From: SABI01 sp963676605
Lineage (GTDB): Bacteria > Spirochaetota > Spirochaetia > Sphaerochaetales > Sphaerochaetaceae
DNA: 64,000 nt
Direction: 5' to 3'
NCBI GenBank assembly: GCA_963676605.2
Contig: CAXXSP010000060.1
Coordinates: 84,813 to 148,812 of the forward strand
Shown: piece by piece, positions 9,007 through 16,758 of the stretch
Layout of the letters: each line of letters begins with the position of its first letter
Numbering within the stretch: the first letter of the stretch is position 1
Made by a program: the position numbers and the translations under genes
Notes under the pieces: model-generated
What the model was told of the DNA's origin: nothing
Databases searched by the model: none
Seen by the model: only the letters and a program-made list of their open reading frames with translations

Positions 9007-9026
9007 ACTACTATTATACTAGTAGT
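9007..9026 (-). promoter_or_regulatory. palindromic operator enclosing the -10 box of the HipB-like gene
   Basis: ACTACTA (9007-9013) and TAGTAGT (9020-9026) are perfect inverted arms with a 6-bp centre. Read on the minus strand the site contains TATAAT at 9018-9013, 19 bp before the start codon. A further TAGTAGTA half-site lies at 8976-8983, inside the first codons. This layout is typical of autorepressed antitoxin genes. Confidence 0.55.
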
Positions 9027-9155
9027 TATAGAAGAGGGCTATCAGAGACTTCCATGTTCTTGCAGTATCTTTCAGTCATCGAAAAAAACTTAGAAATGAT
9101 CCTGAGCCCCTTCCCGTTCCAAGTGAGAACGGGCATATCAATTAAGGGAATCAAA

Positions 9156-9177
9156 AGTATTATACTCATGAGTATAA
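9156..9177 (+). promoter_or_regulatory. distal copy of a 22-bp palindromic operator
   Basis: The site reads AGTAT-T-ATACT-C-AT-G-AGTATAA and contains an 18-bp perfect palindrome (9160-9177). It matches the site at 9270-9291 at 19 of 22 positions. Distance between the copies is 114 bp. The surrounding ~250 bp are AT-rich and carry no convincing gene. Confidence 0.5.
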
Positions 9178-9248
9178 AATATAATATGTTAGAGACATTA
9201 TCATTACCAAAAATAAAAAATTTCGTTCCTATTAAAAAAACTACCTTC

Positions 9249-9291
9249 TTGTCAATTTAGGATATTACGAGTATAATACTTATAAGTATAA
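9249..9291 (+). promoter_or_regulatory. promoter of the DUF234 ATPase gene with overlapping proximal operator
   Basis: TTGTCA (9249-9254), a 17-bp spacer and TATAAT (9272-9277) form a good sigma-70 promoter. The second 22-bp operator copy (9270-9291: AGTAT-A-ATACT-T-AT-A-AGTATAA) overlaps the -10 box and start site, so binding would repress. GGAGAG precedes the ATG at 9308. Confidence 0.6.
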
Positions 9292-9307
9292 AAAAATAGG
9301 AGAGAAT

Positions 9308-10702
9308 ATGCTTATCGGAAGAGATAAAGAAGTAGGACTTATTGATGACCTCCACACCTCATCACGCTTTGAATTTCTTATCCTCTACGGACGAAGACGT
9401 GTAGGCAAAACGGCACTTCTACGTGAATTTGCCCGGACCCATTCAACTATCTTCTACTCAGCTCAGGCAAAAAACGATGCCTTGAACCTGAAAGCATTCT
9501 CAGAAACTATTCAGAGACATTATTCAGAACCCCTCTTCGGAGCATTTTCAGATTGGTCGGCTGCCTTCACCTACCTGACTAACCGCATTCGAGAAGAACG
9601 TGTAACGCTTATCATCGATGAGTTCCCCTATATTGCCGAACAGAATCCGAGCATAACCTCAATTCTCCAGCACCTGATCGACCATACATGGAAAGAAAAA
9701 AACCTGTTCCTCATCCTCTGCGGATCGAGCATCAGTTTCATGGAGAAGGAAGTCCTGGGAGAGAAGAGTCCTCTATACGGCCGTGCTACAAACATTCTTG
9801 AATTGAAAGGATTCGATTATCTTGAGAGCTCTCTCTTTGTTCCGGATTATTCTGTGGAAGAAAAAATACTGACCTATGGAATTCTCGGAGGTATTCCCTG
9901 CTACCTTGAAACCTTCCGTGACTCAAGAACCATCACACAGAATATAGAACAGCAGATTCTCAGAATGGGAGCCTTCCTCAGATATGAGACACAGAACCTC
10001 CTGAAGATGGAGCTTCGGGAACCGGCCGTATATAACAGTATATTCGAAGCGATCGCTACCGGCTCCAGCAGGCTGAACGATATTGCTCAGAAAATTCACG
10101 AAGAACCGACAAAGTGCTCAAAGTACATGAAGACTCTCATTGAGATGCGGCTTATAGAAAAACACATCCCATGCGGAGAAAAAGAATCAAGCAGGAAAAG
10201 CATCTACCGTATATCAGATAATTTCTTTCTCTTCTGGTACCGTTATCTTTTCCCGAATGCGAGTTATTATGAACTTCTAGGTGAAGCTGATGCTGCAACG
10301 GAAATCTCTGAACACCTCTCAGTGCATATGGGATGGATCTTTGAGAAAGTCTGCACCGAATATCTCATCAGGAAAGCAAAACGAAGAGAACTCCCCTTCA
10401 TTCCCCACTCTATCGGACGCTGGTGGGGAAATAACCCTCACACCAAAAAAGAGGACGATATCGATATCCTCGCGTTAAACAAGGATTCATCCTCGGCAAT
10501 ATTCTGTGAGTGCAAGTTCCGCAACAGGCTCTTCGCAATGGATGAGTATCGTGATTTTCTTCAGGCTTCACAGATTATCACAAAACCGGTTCACCGGTTC
10601 TACTTAATCTTCAGCAGATCCGGCTTCACCGAGAGTGTTGAGGAGCAGGCATCAAGAGACGGAGTGATACTCGTTCACCTTCAGGACCTCTTTGACGAGT
10701 GA
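9308..10702 (+). CDS. STAND-like ATPase with C-terminal DUF234 (nuclease-like) domain
   Basis: This 464-residue protein starts with the box MLIGRDKEV, then Walker A GRRRVGKT (28-35), Walker B LIIDEF (101-106) and LCGSSISFM, the usual signature of the archaeal-type ATPase_2/MNS group. A winged-helix-like middle part follows. The C-terminal DUF234 domain shows DIDIL (384-388) and ECK (401-403), spaced like the D-(E/D)xK core of PD-(D/E)XK nucleases. Family members are widespread, mobile and mostly uncharacterised. A second family member is at 53454-54785, and the last 31 codons of a close relative survive as a relic at 31860-31952. Two palindromic operators precede the gene. Function unknown; a defence or selfish role is a guess. 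Confidence 0.85.
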   Translation: MLIGRDKEVGLIDDLHTSSRFEFLILYGRRRVGKTALLREFARTHSTIFYSAQAKNDALNLKAFSETIQRHYSEPLFGAFSDWSAAFTYLTNRIREERVTLIIDEFPYIAEQNPSITSILQHLIDHTWKEKNLFLILCGSSISFMEKEVLGEKSPLYGRATNILELKGFDYLESSLFVPDYSVEEKILTYGILGGIPCYLETFRDSRTITQNIEQQILRMGAFLRYETQNLLKMELREPAVYNSIFEAIATGSSRLNDIAQKIHEEPTKCSKYMKTLIEMRLIEKHIPCGEKESSRKSIYRISDNFFLFWYRYLFPNASYYELLGEADAATEISEHLSVHMGWIFEKVCTEYLIRKAKRRELPFIPHSIGRWWGNNPHTKKEDDIDILALNKDSSSAIFCECKFRNRLFAMDEYRDFLQASQIITKPVHRFYLIFSRSGFTESVEEQASRDGVILVHLQDLFDE

Positions 10703-10749
10703 GGAGAGAGGAAAGAGACCGAAAGTGAAAGCTTCGGCCCCCCGGGGTG

Positions 10750-12228
10750 TCAGATCCCGTACATCTTTTTCCTGACATCCAGATAGGATTGATAGACCTC
10801 GTCGTAGATCTCCACCATCTCAGGATTCGGTTTTGCATGCTTCGAGTAATCGAGCTCAACATGGTCTTTGCATAGCTGCGTGATATCACCCTGACCGTCT
10901 ACCCACATAGCCTGGAGTGCTGCACCAAGCGAACCGCTCTCCTTACTCGTCACGCCGATGATCTCGGTGTTCATGATATCTGCCGTGATCTGACGCCAGG
11001 GAGTACTGTTGCTCCCCCCTCCGGTGATTTTCATCAGTTCGATGGGTCCGGTGTTCTCGGTAAGCAGGTCACGTCCCCATCTGAGATTGAAGATAACAGA
11101 CTCTGCAGAGGCTCTGATAAGATTCTTCGGCTGCAAGGTCTTGAAGGTGAGTCCTGCAACGATCCCTTTCCCATTCGGCAGGGCGGGCATCCTCTCTCCG
11201 TTGAGATAGGGAACCATCACAATACCTTCAGCTCCTGCTGTCGATTGCTCCAGCAGATCATCAAATTCTTTCACGCTCAAAGAAAAGAGCTCCTGATATG
11301 CCGTTGAGGTGCTGGTGGCGTTCATGGTCATGACCGAAGGGATCCATCCTCCGTTTCCTGCACACTGTATCTGAGTGATCGGGTCAAAGAAGAAGGGTTT
11401 ATTCGTACTGGAGTACATGTTGATGACTCCGCTGGTACCGAGGGTCATGGCGGCACTTCCGTCATCGACGGTTCCGGTTCCTAAAGAGGCCATCATGTTG
11501 TCCCCGCTTCCGGGAGAAACGATGACGCTCTCGCTGAGACCGTAACGCTTCGCTATCTCGCGGGTGATCGTCCCAAGGGGTTCTCCGTCGGTTGCAAGGG
11601 TGGGGAGAGCTTTCTTCAGCACACCTGTATCGTCCATGAGAGCGACCACTTCCTCACACCAGGTGAGGGAGGTGACATTGAAATACCCGGTACCCGAGGC
11701 GCTTCCGATATCGGTGGCAAGGATGCCGGTGAGATAGTAGTTGATATAATCCTTCGGATTGAAGGCCATGGCGATCCTGCTGAACAGCTGCGGTTCATGC
11801 TTTTTCATCCAGAGGAGTTTACTTGCTGTATATCCGACAGGGATGGAGGTTCCGATCTTCTCGATCGTCCCTCTTTCTCCGCCGCACTTCTCGATCAGCT
11901 CGGCATTTTCTGCAGCAGTTTCCGTGTCATTCCAGAGTTTGGCAGGCCGTATCACCTGATTGGCATCATCAAGAACGACAAGTCCGTGCTGCTGACCTGA
12001 GACGCCGATACCGCGGATCTCAGAACGAGCGTGTCCCATACCGTCAAGTGCTTCATGCATCGCAGTATCGAGAGCATCGATCCACCAGGAAGGGTCCTGT
12101 TCTCTTCTTCCGTTCTCAAGGGCTATGATCTCATGTTTTGCATATCCGTCAGAAATAATCTTCTTTTTCTTTTCATCGTATACAATGACCTTTGTTCCCT
12201 GAGTTCCGCAATCCACACCTAGATACAT
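10750..12228 (-). CDS. xylB: xylulokinase (FGGY carbohydrate kinase)
   Basis: This 492-residue protein has the FGGY kinase layout: phosphate-1 loop MYLGVDCGTQGTKVIVYD at the N-terminus, GVSGQQHGLVVLD with the XylB-type SGQxHG motif, RPAKLWNDTETA, and the ADP-binding GGGSNSTPWRQITAD near residue 400. Length and motifs fit D-xylulokinase, which converts D-xylulose and ATP to xylulose 5-phosphate for the pentose phosphate pathway. It is the last gene of a minus-strand operon after an importer, a polyol dehydrogenase, an SDR and an SIS protein, so its substrate is probably a ketose made by one of the dehydrogenases. Other FGGY sugars such as ribulose cannot be excluded. Confidence 0.9.
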   Translation of the reverse strand: MYLGVDCGTQGTKVIVYDEKKKKIISDGYAKHEIIALENGRREQDPSWWIDALDTAMHEALDGMGHARSEIRGIGVSGQQHGLVVLDDANQVIRPAKLWNDTETAAENAELIEKCGGERGTIEKIGTSIPVGYTASKLLWMKKHEPQLFSRIAMAFNPKDYINYYLTGILATDIGSASGTGYFNVTSLTWCEEVVALMDDTGVLKKALPTLATDGEPLGTITREIAKRYGLSESVIVSPGSGDNMMASLGTGTVDDGSAAMTLGTSGVINMYSSTNKPFFFDPITQIQCAGNGGWIPSVMTMNATSTSTAYQELFSLSVKEFDDLLEQSTAGAEGIVMVPYLNGERMPALPNGKGIVAGLTFKTLQPKNLIRASAESVIFNLRWGRDLLTENTGPIELMKITGGGSNSTPWRQITADIMNTEIIGVTSKESGSLGAALQAMWVDGQGDITQLCKDHVELDYSKHAKPNPEMVEIYDEVYQSYLDVRKKMYGI

Positions 12229-12243
12229 AGACCTATTCTCCTT

Positions 12244-12852
12244 TCAGCTATTCTTCATTATATCGTGGCCGACCTTGCCGCTCGGATGGATCTGTGAAAA
12301 CCCTTCCCGAGTGAAATTCCTTTCTTTCTGGAGCACACTTATCATCGAATCGAAGAGGGCGATGACACAGAGGATACTTGCCGTAGCAAGAAGTCCTGCA
12401 TAATCACTCTCCTGCGTTACCTTCACCGTTATAAGGTGGTCTGCTATGACTGCGAGAGGTGAATCCTCCCGGGAAGTGACGGCGAAGACCCGAGCACCCC
12501 GATCTTTTGCGATCCTGGCTGTGGTATTTACCGTATCGCTGGTACCACCGTTACTGATAACGATGAGTATATCCCCTTTCTGCACCGCACCGCTTGCTCC
12601 GTGGAGGGCATCTCCCGGTGAGAGGTAGTGCGCCCTGTACTGCTGACACCTGAGAGCATGCACGATTTTCTGAGCGGCGACACCGCTCGTCCCGACGCCC
12701 GACACCAGGATATTCCTCGAGGAATCCAGCGTGAGCATCGTATCGAGGAAGGTGTCGATCTGCTCTTCGCTGACACTCTGTATAAGATTCACGATCTCCT
12801 GCGAGGAGATCGTGAGTGATGAGTCAAGGATTTCTCTTCTCTCTGTATCCAT
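12244..12852 (-). CDS. SIS-domain sugar-phosphate isomerase, GutQ/KdsD-like without CBS domains
   Basis: This 202-residue protein is one SIS domain: GVGTSGVAAQKI (phosphosugar loop), LSPGDALHGASG, ISNGGTSDT and a C-terminal FSQIHPSGKVGHDI. The last block and SPGDALHG match the SIS half of KdsD/GutQ arabinose-5-phosphate isomerases, but the tandem CBS domains of those proteins are absent. It may interconvert a ketopentose phosphate and an aldose phosphate, or act as a sugar-phosphate-sensing protein. A 6-phospho-3-hexuloisomerase role is an alternative. It lies 15 bp upstream of xylB and 8 bp after the SDR gene in the same operon. Confidence 0.75.
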   Translation of the reverse strand: MDTERREILDSSLTISSQEIVNLIQSVSEEQIDTFLDTMLTLDSSRNILVSGVGTSGVAAQKIVHALRCQQYRAHYLSPGDALHGASGAVQKGDILIVISNGGTSDTVNTTARIAKDRGARVFAVTSREDSPLAVIADHLITVKVTQESDYAGLLATASILCVIALFDSMISVLQKERNFTREGFSQIHPSGKVGHDIMKNS

Positions 12853-12860
12853 GAATGTTC

Positions 12861-13661
12861 CTAGTTTATCGTCCTGAGGGCTCCGCCGTCAATGTGGAAG
12901 TTGGAACCGACAACGTACGAGGCAACAGGAGAACAGAGGAAGATGAAAGACTTCGCGATCTCCTCGGGAGAGGCGAACCGGTTGATCGGTGCCATATCCT
13001 CAGCGATCTCAGCGAAATACTGCTCGGGGGTGATTCCCTTCTCCTTGCTGAGAATTCCTGCAGTCTTGTGCCAGTCGGGTGTGAGTACCAGTCCCGGAGC
13101 AATCGTGTTCACTCTGATATTCTCAGGAATAAGCTCCTCAGCCAGACACTTCGTGTACATGGTGAGAGCTGCCTTTGTCGTGTTATAGATCGGCTCATAA
13201 CCGAGCGGCTGGGTAGCACAGATCGAAGAGGTCTGGAGAATGACTCCCTCCCCTTCCCTCTTGCGCATCAGGGGAACACAGAGGCGTGTGAGACGCACGG
13301 CGGCCATCACATGAAGATCCCAGTAGTAATACCACCTGTCGTCAGGGGCTGTCATAGACTTCTCTTCAGAACCTGTCCCCGCATTGTTTATCAGGATATC
13401 GAGGCCGCCATGGAGAGAATCGATGGCAGCGACCATCTTCTCAAGCTCATCCATCTTCGTCACATCACACTGAAGGGCGGTAAAATCTCCCTGAGGATAG
13501 GCTTCACTCACTTCCTTCACTGCGGCATCGATAGATGCCTGCTTGCGTCCGCAGACCACGACCTTCGCGCCGTTTGCCAGGAATTCCTTTGCGACCGCGA
13601 GTCCTATTCCCAGAGTGCCCCCAGTGATGAGCACGATCCTGTCTTTCAACTGCATATCCAT
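12861..13661 (-). CDS. SDR-family NAD(P)-dependent oxidoreductase
   Basis: This 266-residue classical short-chain dehydrogenase begins MDMQLKDRIVLITGGTLGIG with the TGxxxGIG cofactor loop, then NNAG (about 92-95), a catalytic Ser region QTSSICATQPLG, YNTTK (Tyr-x-x-x-Lys) and a C-terminal SYVVGSNFHIDGG. The likely reaction is oxidation of a sugar alcohol or reduction of a keto sugar in the operon's pathway, in the cytoplasm. It sits between the Zn-alcohol dehydrogenase gene (9 bp) and the SIS gene (8 bp). The exact substrate cannot be deduced. An antisense ORF of 302 codons across this gene is a shadow. Confidence 0.88.
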   Translation of the reverse strand: MDMQLKDRIVLITGGTLGIGLAVAKEFLANGAKVVVCGRKQASIDAAVKEVSEAYPQGDFTALQCDVTKMDELEKMVAAIDSLHGGLDILINNAGTGSEEKSMTAPDDRWYYYWDLHVMAAVRLTRLCVPLMRKREGEGVILQTSSICATQPLGYEPIYNTTKAALTMYTKCLAEELIPENIRVNTIAPGLVLTPDWHKTAGILSKEKGITPEQYFAEIAEDMAPINRFASPEEIAKSFIFLCSPVASYVVGSNFHIDGGALRTIN

Positions 13662-13670
13662 ATCAGCCTC

Positions 13671-14702
13671 CTAGAGCTCGATCATAACTTTGATCGTATC
13701 GGGATGCCCTGCCGCCGCATATTCATAGGCTTCGATGGAGTCATCGAAGGCGAACGTCTTTGAGATCAGCGGTTTCACGTCGATCTTTCCGGCTTCCACA
13801 TAGGCGACAGCCCGGTCGAAGGTGTTGGTATAACGGAAGAGTGTTTCCATTCTCAGACCGCGAACCTGAAGAATCGGCATGCTGATGGCAACCGGTTCAT
13901 TCGACATACCCACCATGACAATCGTACCTCCGCGGCGGGTAGCACTCATGATATCGGGGAATACCTTCGGGGAGCCTGAGGCTTCGATCGAGATATCGGC
14001 TCCGAGCCCGTTCGTCTCCTTCATGACAAAGTCGACCATATTCTCTTTTGCGATATTCACTGCAATCACGTTCTTATAGCTGCCTATGATATCGAGTTTT
14101 TCCTGTTTGACGTCGGTGATGATCACCTTGGAGCAGCCTCCGGCGAGGGCGGCAAGGGCGACGACCGAACCGATCGTTCCAGCCCCGGTGACAAGTGCGA
14201 CATCTCCCGGAGTGATCCGTGCCTTCTTCGCGGCTTCGATACCGGTTGCGAGGGGTTCCATCATCGCTCCCTCAGCAGCACTCATTCCCTCTGGAAGTTT
14301 GAAACAGAACCGTGCAGGATGCACGACGGTCTCTCTCAGACACCCATGGACGGGAGGTGTTGCCCAGAACACGATATCTTTATCAAGATGGTAATTACCT
14401 TCAAGAACCTCGTGCGCTTCCATATTCGGAATGCCGGGTTCCATACATACCATATCGCCGATTTCGACGTTGGTGACCTTCTCGCCTTTCTCAACGATGA
14501 CGCCGGCTGCTTCATGTCCGAGAATCATCGGTTCCCGTACGACGAAGTCTCCGATGGCACCTTCGGTGTAGTAGTGAACATCGCTGCCGCAGATACCGCA
14601 GGCTTTGATTTCTATCTTTACATCATACGGTCCGACGGTTTCCTCGATGGGGAAATCGCGTAGACTGAGATTATTGACTGATTCGAGGACTAAAGCTTTC
14701 AT
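13671..14702 (-). CDS. zinc-dependent polyol/alcohol dehydrogenase (sorbitol/xylitol dehydrogenase type)
   Basis: The start MKALVLESVNN at 14702 is the usual family start and has GGAG before it; an ATG at 14741 would overlap a hairpin and is unlikely. The 343-residue protein shows the catalytic zinc site KACGICGSDVHYY and GHEAAGVIVEKGEKV, and a Rossmann motif VTGAGTIGSVVA. The structural-zinc Cys cluster appears degenerate (MEPGIPNMEAHEV), as in sorbitol dehydrogenases that keep only the catalytic zinc. It probably oxidises an imported polyol such as xylitol, arabitol or sorbitol to a ketose, the substrate for the kinase downstream. Substrate inferred from context. Confidence 0.87.
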   Translation of the reverse strand: MKALVLESVNNLSLRDFPIEETVGPYDVKIEIKACGICGSDVHYYTEGAIGDFVVREPMILGHEAAGVIVEKGEKVTNVEIGDMVCMEPGIPNMEAHEVLEGNYHLDKDIVFWATPPVHGCLRETVVHPARFCFKLPEGMSAAEGAMMEPLATGIEAAKKARITPGDVALVTGAGTIGSVVALAALAGGCSKVIITDVKQEKLDIIGSYKNVIAVNIAKENMVDFVMKETNGLGADISIEASGSPKVFPDIMSATRRGGTIVMVGMSNEPVAISMPILQVRGLRMETLFRYTNTFDRAVAYVEAGKIDVKPLISKTFAFDDSIEAYEYAAAGHPDTIKVMIEL

Positions 14703-14724
14703 CTTATTCTCTCCATGCATAGAT

Positions 14725-14753
14725 AAGGCACGGGGCGGCATGCCCCATGCCTT
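14725..14753 (-). other. intercistronic hairpin downstream of the substrate-binding protein gene
   Basis: AAGGCACGGGGC and GCCCCATGCCTT form a 12-bp stem with one mismatch and a 5-nt loop, 13 bp after the SBP stop codon. There is no T-tract on the minus strand, so an mRNA-stabilising or partial-termination element is more likely than a full terminator. Confidence 0.6.
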
Positions 14754-14765
14754 CTTTAAGGTTTA

Positions 14766-15734
14766 TTATTTTATCGCGCCTGTTGCTTTGTGAGCATCGA
14801 TCAGCTGATCAACGTTTTCAGGTGTGATGAGAGGACAATCGATATCGGTATCATAGAGATCGGTGATCTGACCGGTAAGGATGTCATGAGCGAGTGCTAC
14901 GCTTGTGCGGGCAAGTTCGTAAGCATTCTGGAATGAGGTTGAGGTCATTTTGCCTGCCTGGATGAGGAGTGCTGCTTCTGCTGTTCCGTCAACACCGTAG
15001 ACCTGAAGGTCTGCGTATTTGGGGTTGTCCTTGACAACTTCGAGAGCACCGGCAGCCATGTTATCGTTCATGGAGATGACAGCATCGATAGTGTCGTTCG
15101 CCTGGACCCAGTCTTCCATGAATGCCATGGCTTCATCTTTGTTCCAGTGAGCGATCTGCTCGCCGACGATGGTTACATCAGGTCTCTTTGCGAAGAATTC
15201 CTGATCCCAGGCTTTCTCACGTGCAGTTGAGTGCATGTTCCCTGCAGGACCGTTCAGGACGACAACTTTAGCGTTCTGGGGAACGAGGTCGAGAGCGTAC
15301 CGTGCATTTACAGCGCCCTGTTCGTAGGGATCTGCATCAACACTGTAAGTTTCTCCGACCAGTTCAGGAATTCTTGGGTTTGTCAGGATGATGGGAATAC
15401 CCGCAGCAGTGACCTGACGGACATACGGCATCTGAGCTTCGCCGTTATTCGGCTGAAGGATGATCAGATCATACTGGTTGGTGATACTGTTTTCGATGAA
15501 AGAGTTCACTTTCTCGTCACTTGCCTGGCCGTCCATGATATCTACAGTCATGTCGGAATACTTGTCCATTTCCTGCTGGATTGAGTTAGCGAGCCAAGAA
15601 GCGAAAGAATCACCCTGAGCACGTGCGATATACGCAACTTCGAATACGTCACTGTCTTCGCTGCTTCCCTGAGCGAACAGAGCTCCTGTACTGATAAGTA
15701 CGACCGTCAATGCAAGAATCATTAATTTCTTCAT
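14766..15734 (-). CDS. sugar ABC transporter substrate-binding protein (RbsB-like)
   Basis: The start at 15734 gives MKKLMILALTVVLISTGALF followed by AQGSSEDSD, a Sec signal peptide, with GGAG at good spacing; the upstream in-frame start at 15776 would read through a hairpin. The mature protein is a Peripla_BP_4 domain (QGDSFASWLANSIQQEM, DLIILQPN, VISMNDNMAAGALE, VYGVDGTAEA), as in ribose/xylose-type binding proteins. It captures the sugar for the permease and ATPase encoded just upstream. Hairpins on both sides of the gene (15758-15773 and 14725-14753) probably raise its mRNA level relative to its neighbours. Confidence 0.9.
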   Translation of the reverse strand: MKKLMILALTVVLISTGALFAQGSSEDSDVFEVAYIARAQGDSFASWLANSIQQEMDKYSDMTVDIMDGQASDEKVNSFIENSITNQYDLIILQPNNGEAQMPYVRQVTAAGIPIILTNPRIPELVGETYSVDADPYEQGAVNARYALDLVPQNAKVVVLNGPAGNMHSTAREKAWDQEFFAKRPDVTIVGEQIAHWNKDEAMAFMEDWVQANDTIDAVISMNDNMAAGALEVVKDNPKYADLQVYGVDGTAEAALLIQAGKMTSTSFQNAYELARTSVALAHDILTGQITDLYDTDIDCPLITPENVDQLIDAHKATGAIK

Positions 15735-15757
15735 ACATTTTCTCCTTTTTATTTCCA

Positions 15758-15773
15758 CCGGGCATACGCCCGG
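15758..15773 (-). other. hairpin between permease and substrate-binding protein genes
   Basis: CCGGGC and GCCCGG pair around a 4-nt loop in the 50-bp gap between the permease stop (15785) and the SBP start (15734). It could attenuate transcription or protect a 3' end. Confidence 0.5.
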
Positions 15774-15784
15774 CAATTTCCTTT

Positions 15785-16744
15785 TCAGTCTTCGACCCGG
15801 GCACGCCTGTTCTTGGCTGCCATGTCGAAGATTACCGCGAGGGCGATTATTGCACCCTTGATGATCTGCTGCACATACGAGTTCACTCCGACGAGGTTCA
15901 TGATGTTGTTCAACAGACCGATGATAAATCCACCGGCGAGAGTTCCTGCCGCCGTTCCGATACCGCCTGAGAAACTGGTTCCTCCGATGATCGCCACGGT
16001 CAGTGCATCGAGTTCGAACCCGATACCGGCATTCGGGAGTCCGGCATTGACGCGGGACATGAACAGAACTCCTGCAAGACCGACGAATGCTCCATTGATC
16101 ATGTATACGACAAACTTAACCCAGGAAACCTGAATTCCTGATGCCATGGCGGCCTCTTCGTTACCGCCGATCGCATATATTGATCGACCGAGCCTGGTAT
16201 GATTCAGAATATACCAGGTGACTGCAAGCATGATGAACATGAAGATGACGGGAGTCGGGATGAATCCGATAGAGCCCTGACCGAATTCAATGTATCTTCC
16301 GATCTGATAGATGTTCTGTCCCTTTGTAATAAGGAGTACAAAACCTCTCGCCATAGTCATCAGTGCAAGGGTTGCAATGAACGGTGGCGTTTTGAAGTAG
16401 CTGACCAGAAAACCGCTGATCGTATTGAGTGCTATACCTGCAAGAATTCCGACCAGTAGTGCAATAACCAGTGAATCAGTGATCATGAACACCTTGATTG
16501 AGAGGATACCTGCAACAGCGAAGACGGCACCTACCGACAGGTCGATCATTCCTCCGATGATCAGCAGAGTCTCACCGAAAGCAAGTATGGTGATAACTGA
16601 AATCTGTCTGAGCACGTTTCTCAGGTTGAGAACAGTCAGGAAGTTCTCATTCAGCAGAGAGCTGATAATGAAAATCGCCCCCAGTATAAAGTAGATGCTG
16701 TTCTTTACAGCGAAATGTTTAAAATTTTCGATTTTACTTTTCAT
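15785..16744 (-). CDS. sugar ABC transporter permease (RbsC-like)
   Basis: This 319-residue hydrophobic protein has about eight to ten membrane segments and the RbsC/BPD_transp_2 features ETLLIIGGMIDLSVGAVFAV near the N-terminus and DALTVAIIGGTSFSGGIGTA in the C-terminal half. It forms the membrane channel of the importer, presumably as a homodimer. A GTG start at 16762 is possible in frame, but the ATG at 16744 directly follows AGGGGAG and gives the typical length. It is 14 bp downstream of the ATPase gene and co-transcribed with it. Confidence 0.9.
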   Translation of the reverse strand: MKSKIENFKHFAVKNSIYFILGAIFIISSLLNENFLTVLNLRNVLRQISVITILAFGETLLIIGGMIDLSVGAVFAVAGILSIKVFMITDSLVIALLVGILAGIALNTISGFLVSYFKTPPFIATLALMTMARGFVLLITKGQNIYQIGRYIEFGQGSIGFIPTPVIFMFIMLAVTWYILNHTRLGRSIYAIGGNEEAAMASGIQVSWVKFVVYMINGAFVGLAGVLFMSRVNAGLPNAGIGFELDALTVAIIGGTSFSGGIGTAAGTLAGGFIIGLLNNIMNLVGVNSYVQQIIKGAIIALAVIFDMAAKNRRARVED

Positions 16745-16758
16745 ATACTCCCCTATTC

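Noticed and set aside
9054..9260. 68-codon frame between the HipB-like gene and the DUF234 ATPase gene
   Set aside because: AT-rich, covers one operator copy, no ribosome-binding site, low-complexity translation.
12855..13763. 302-codon plus-strand open frame over the SDR gene
   Set aside because: Shadow of the SDR and dehydrogenase genes; the minus-strand products have full family motifs.
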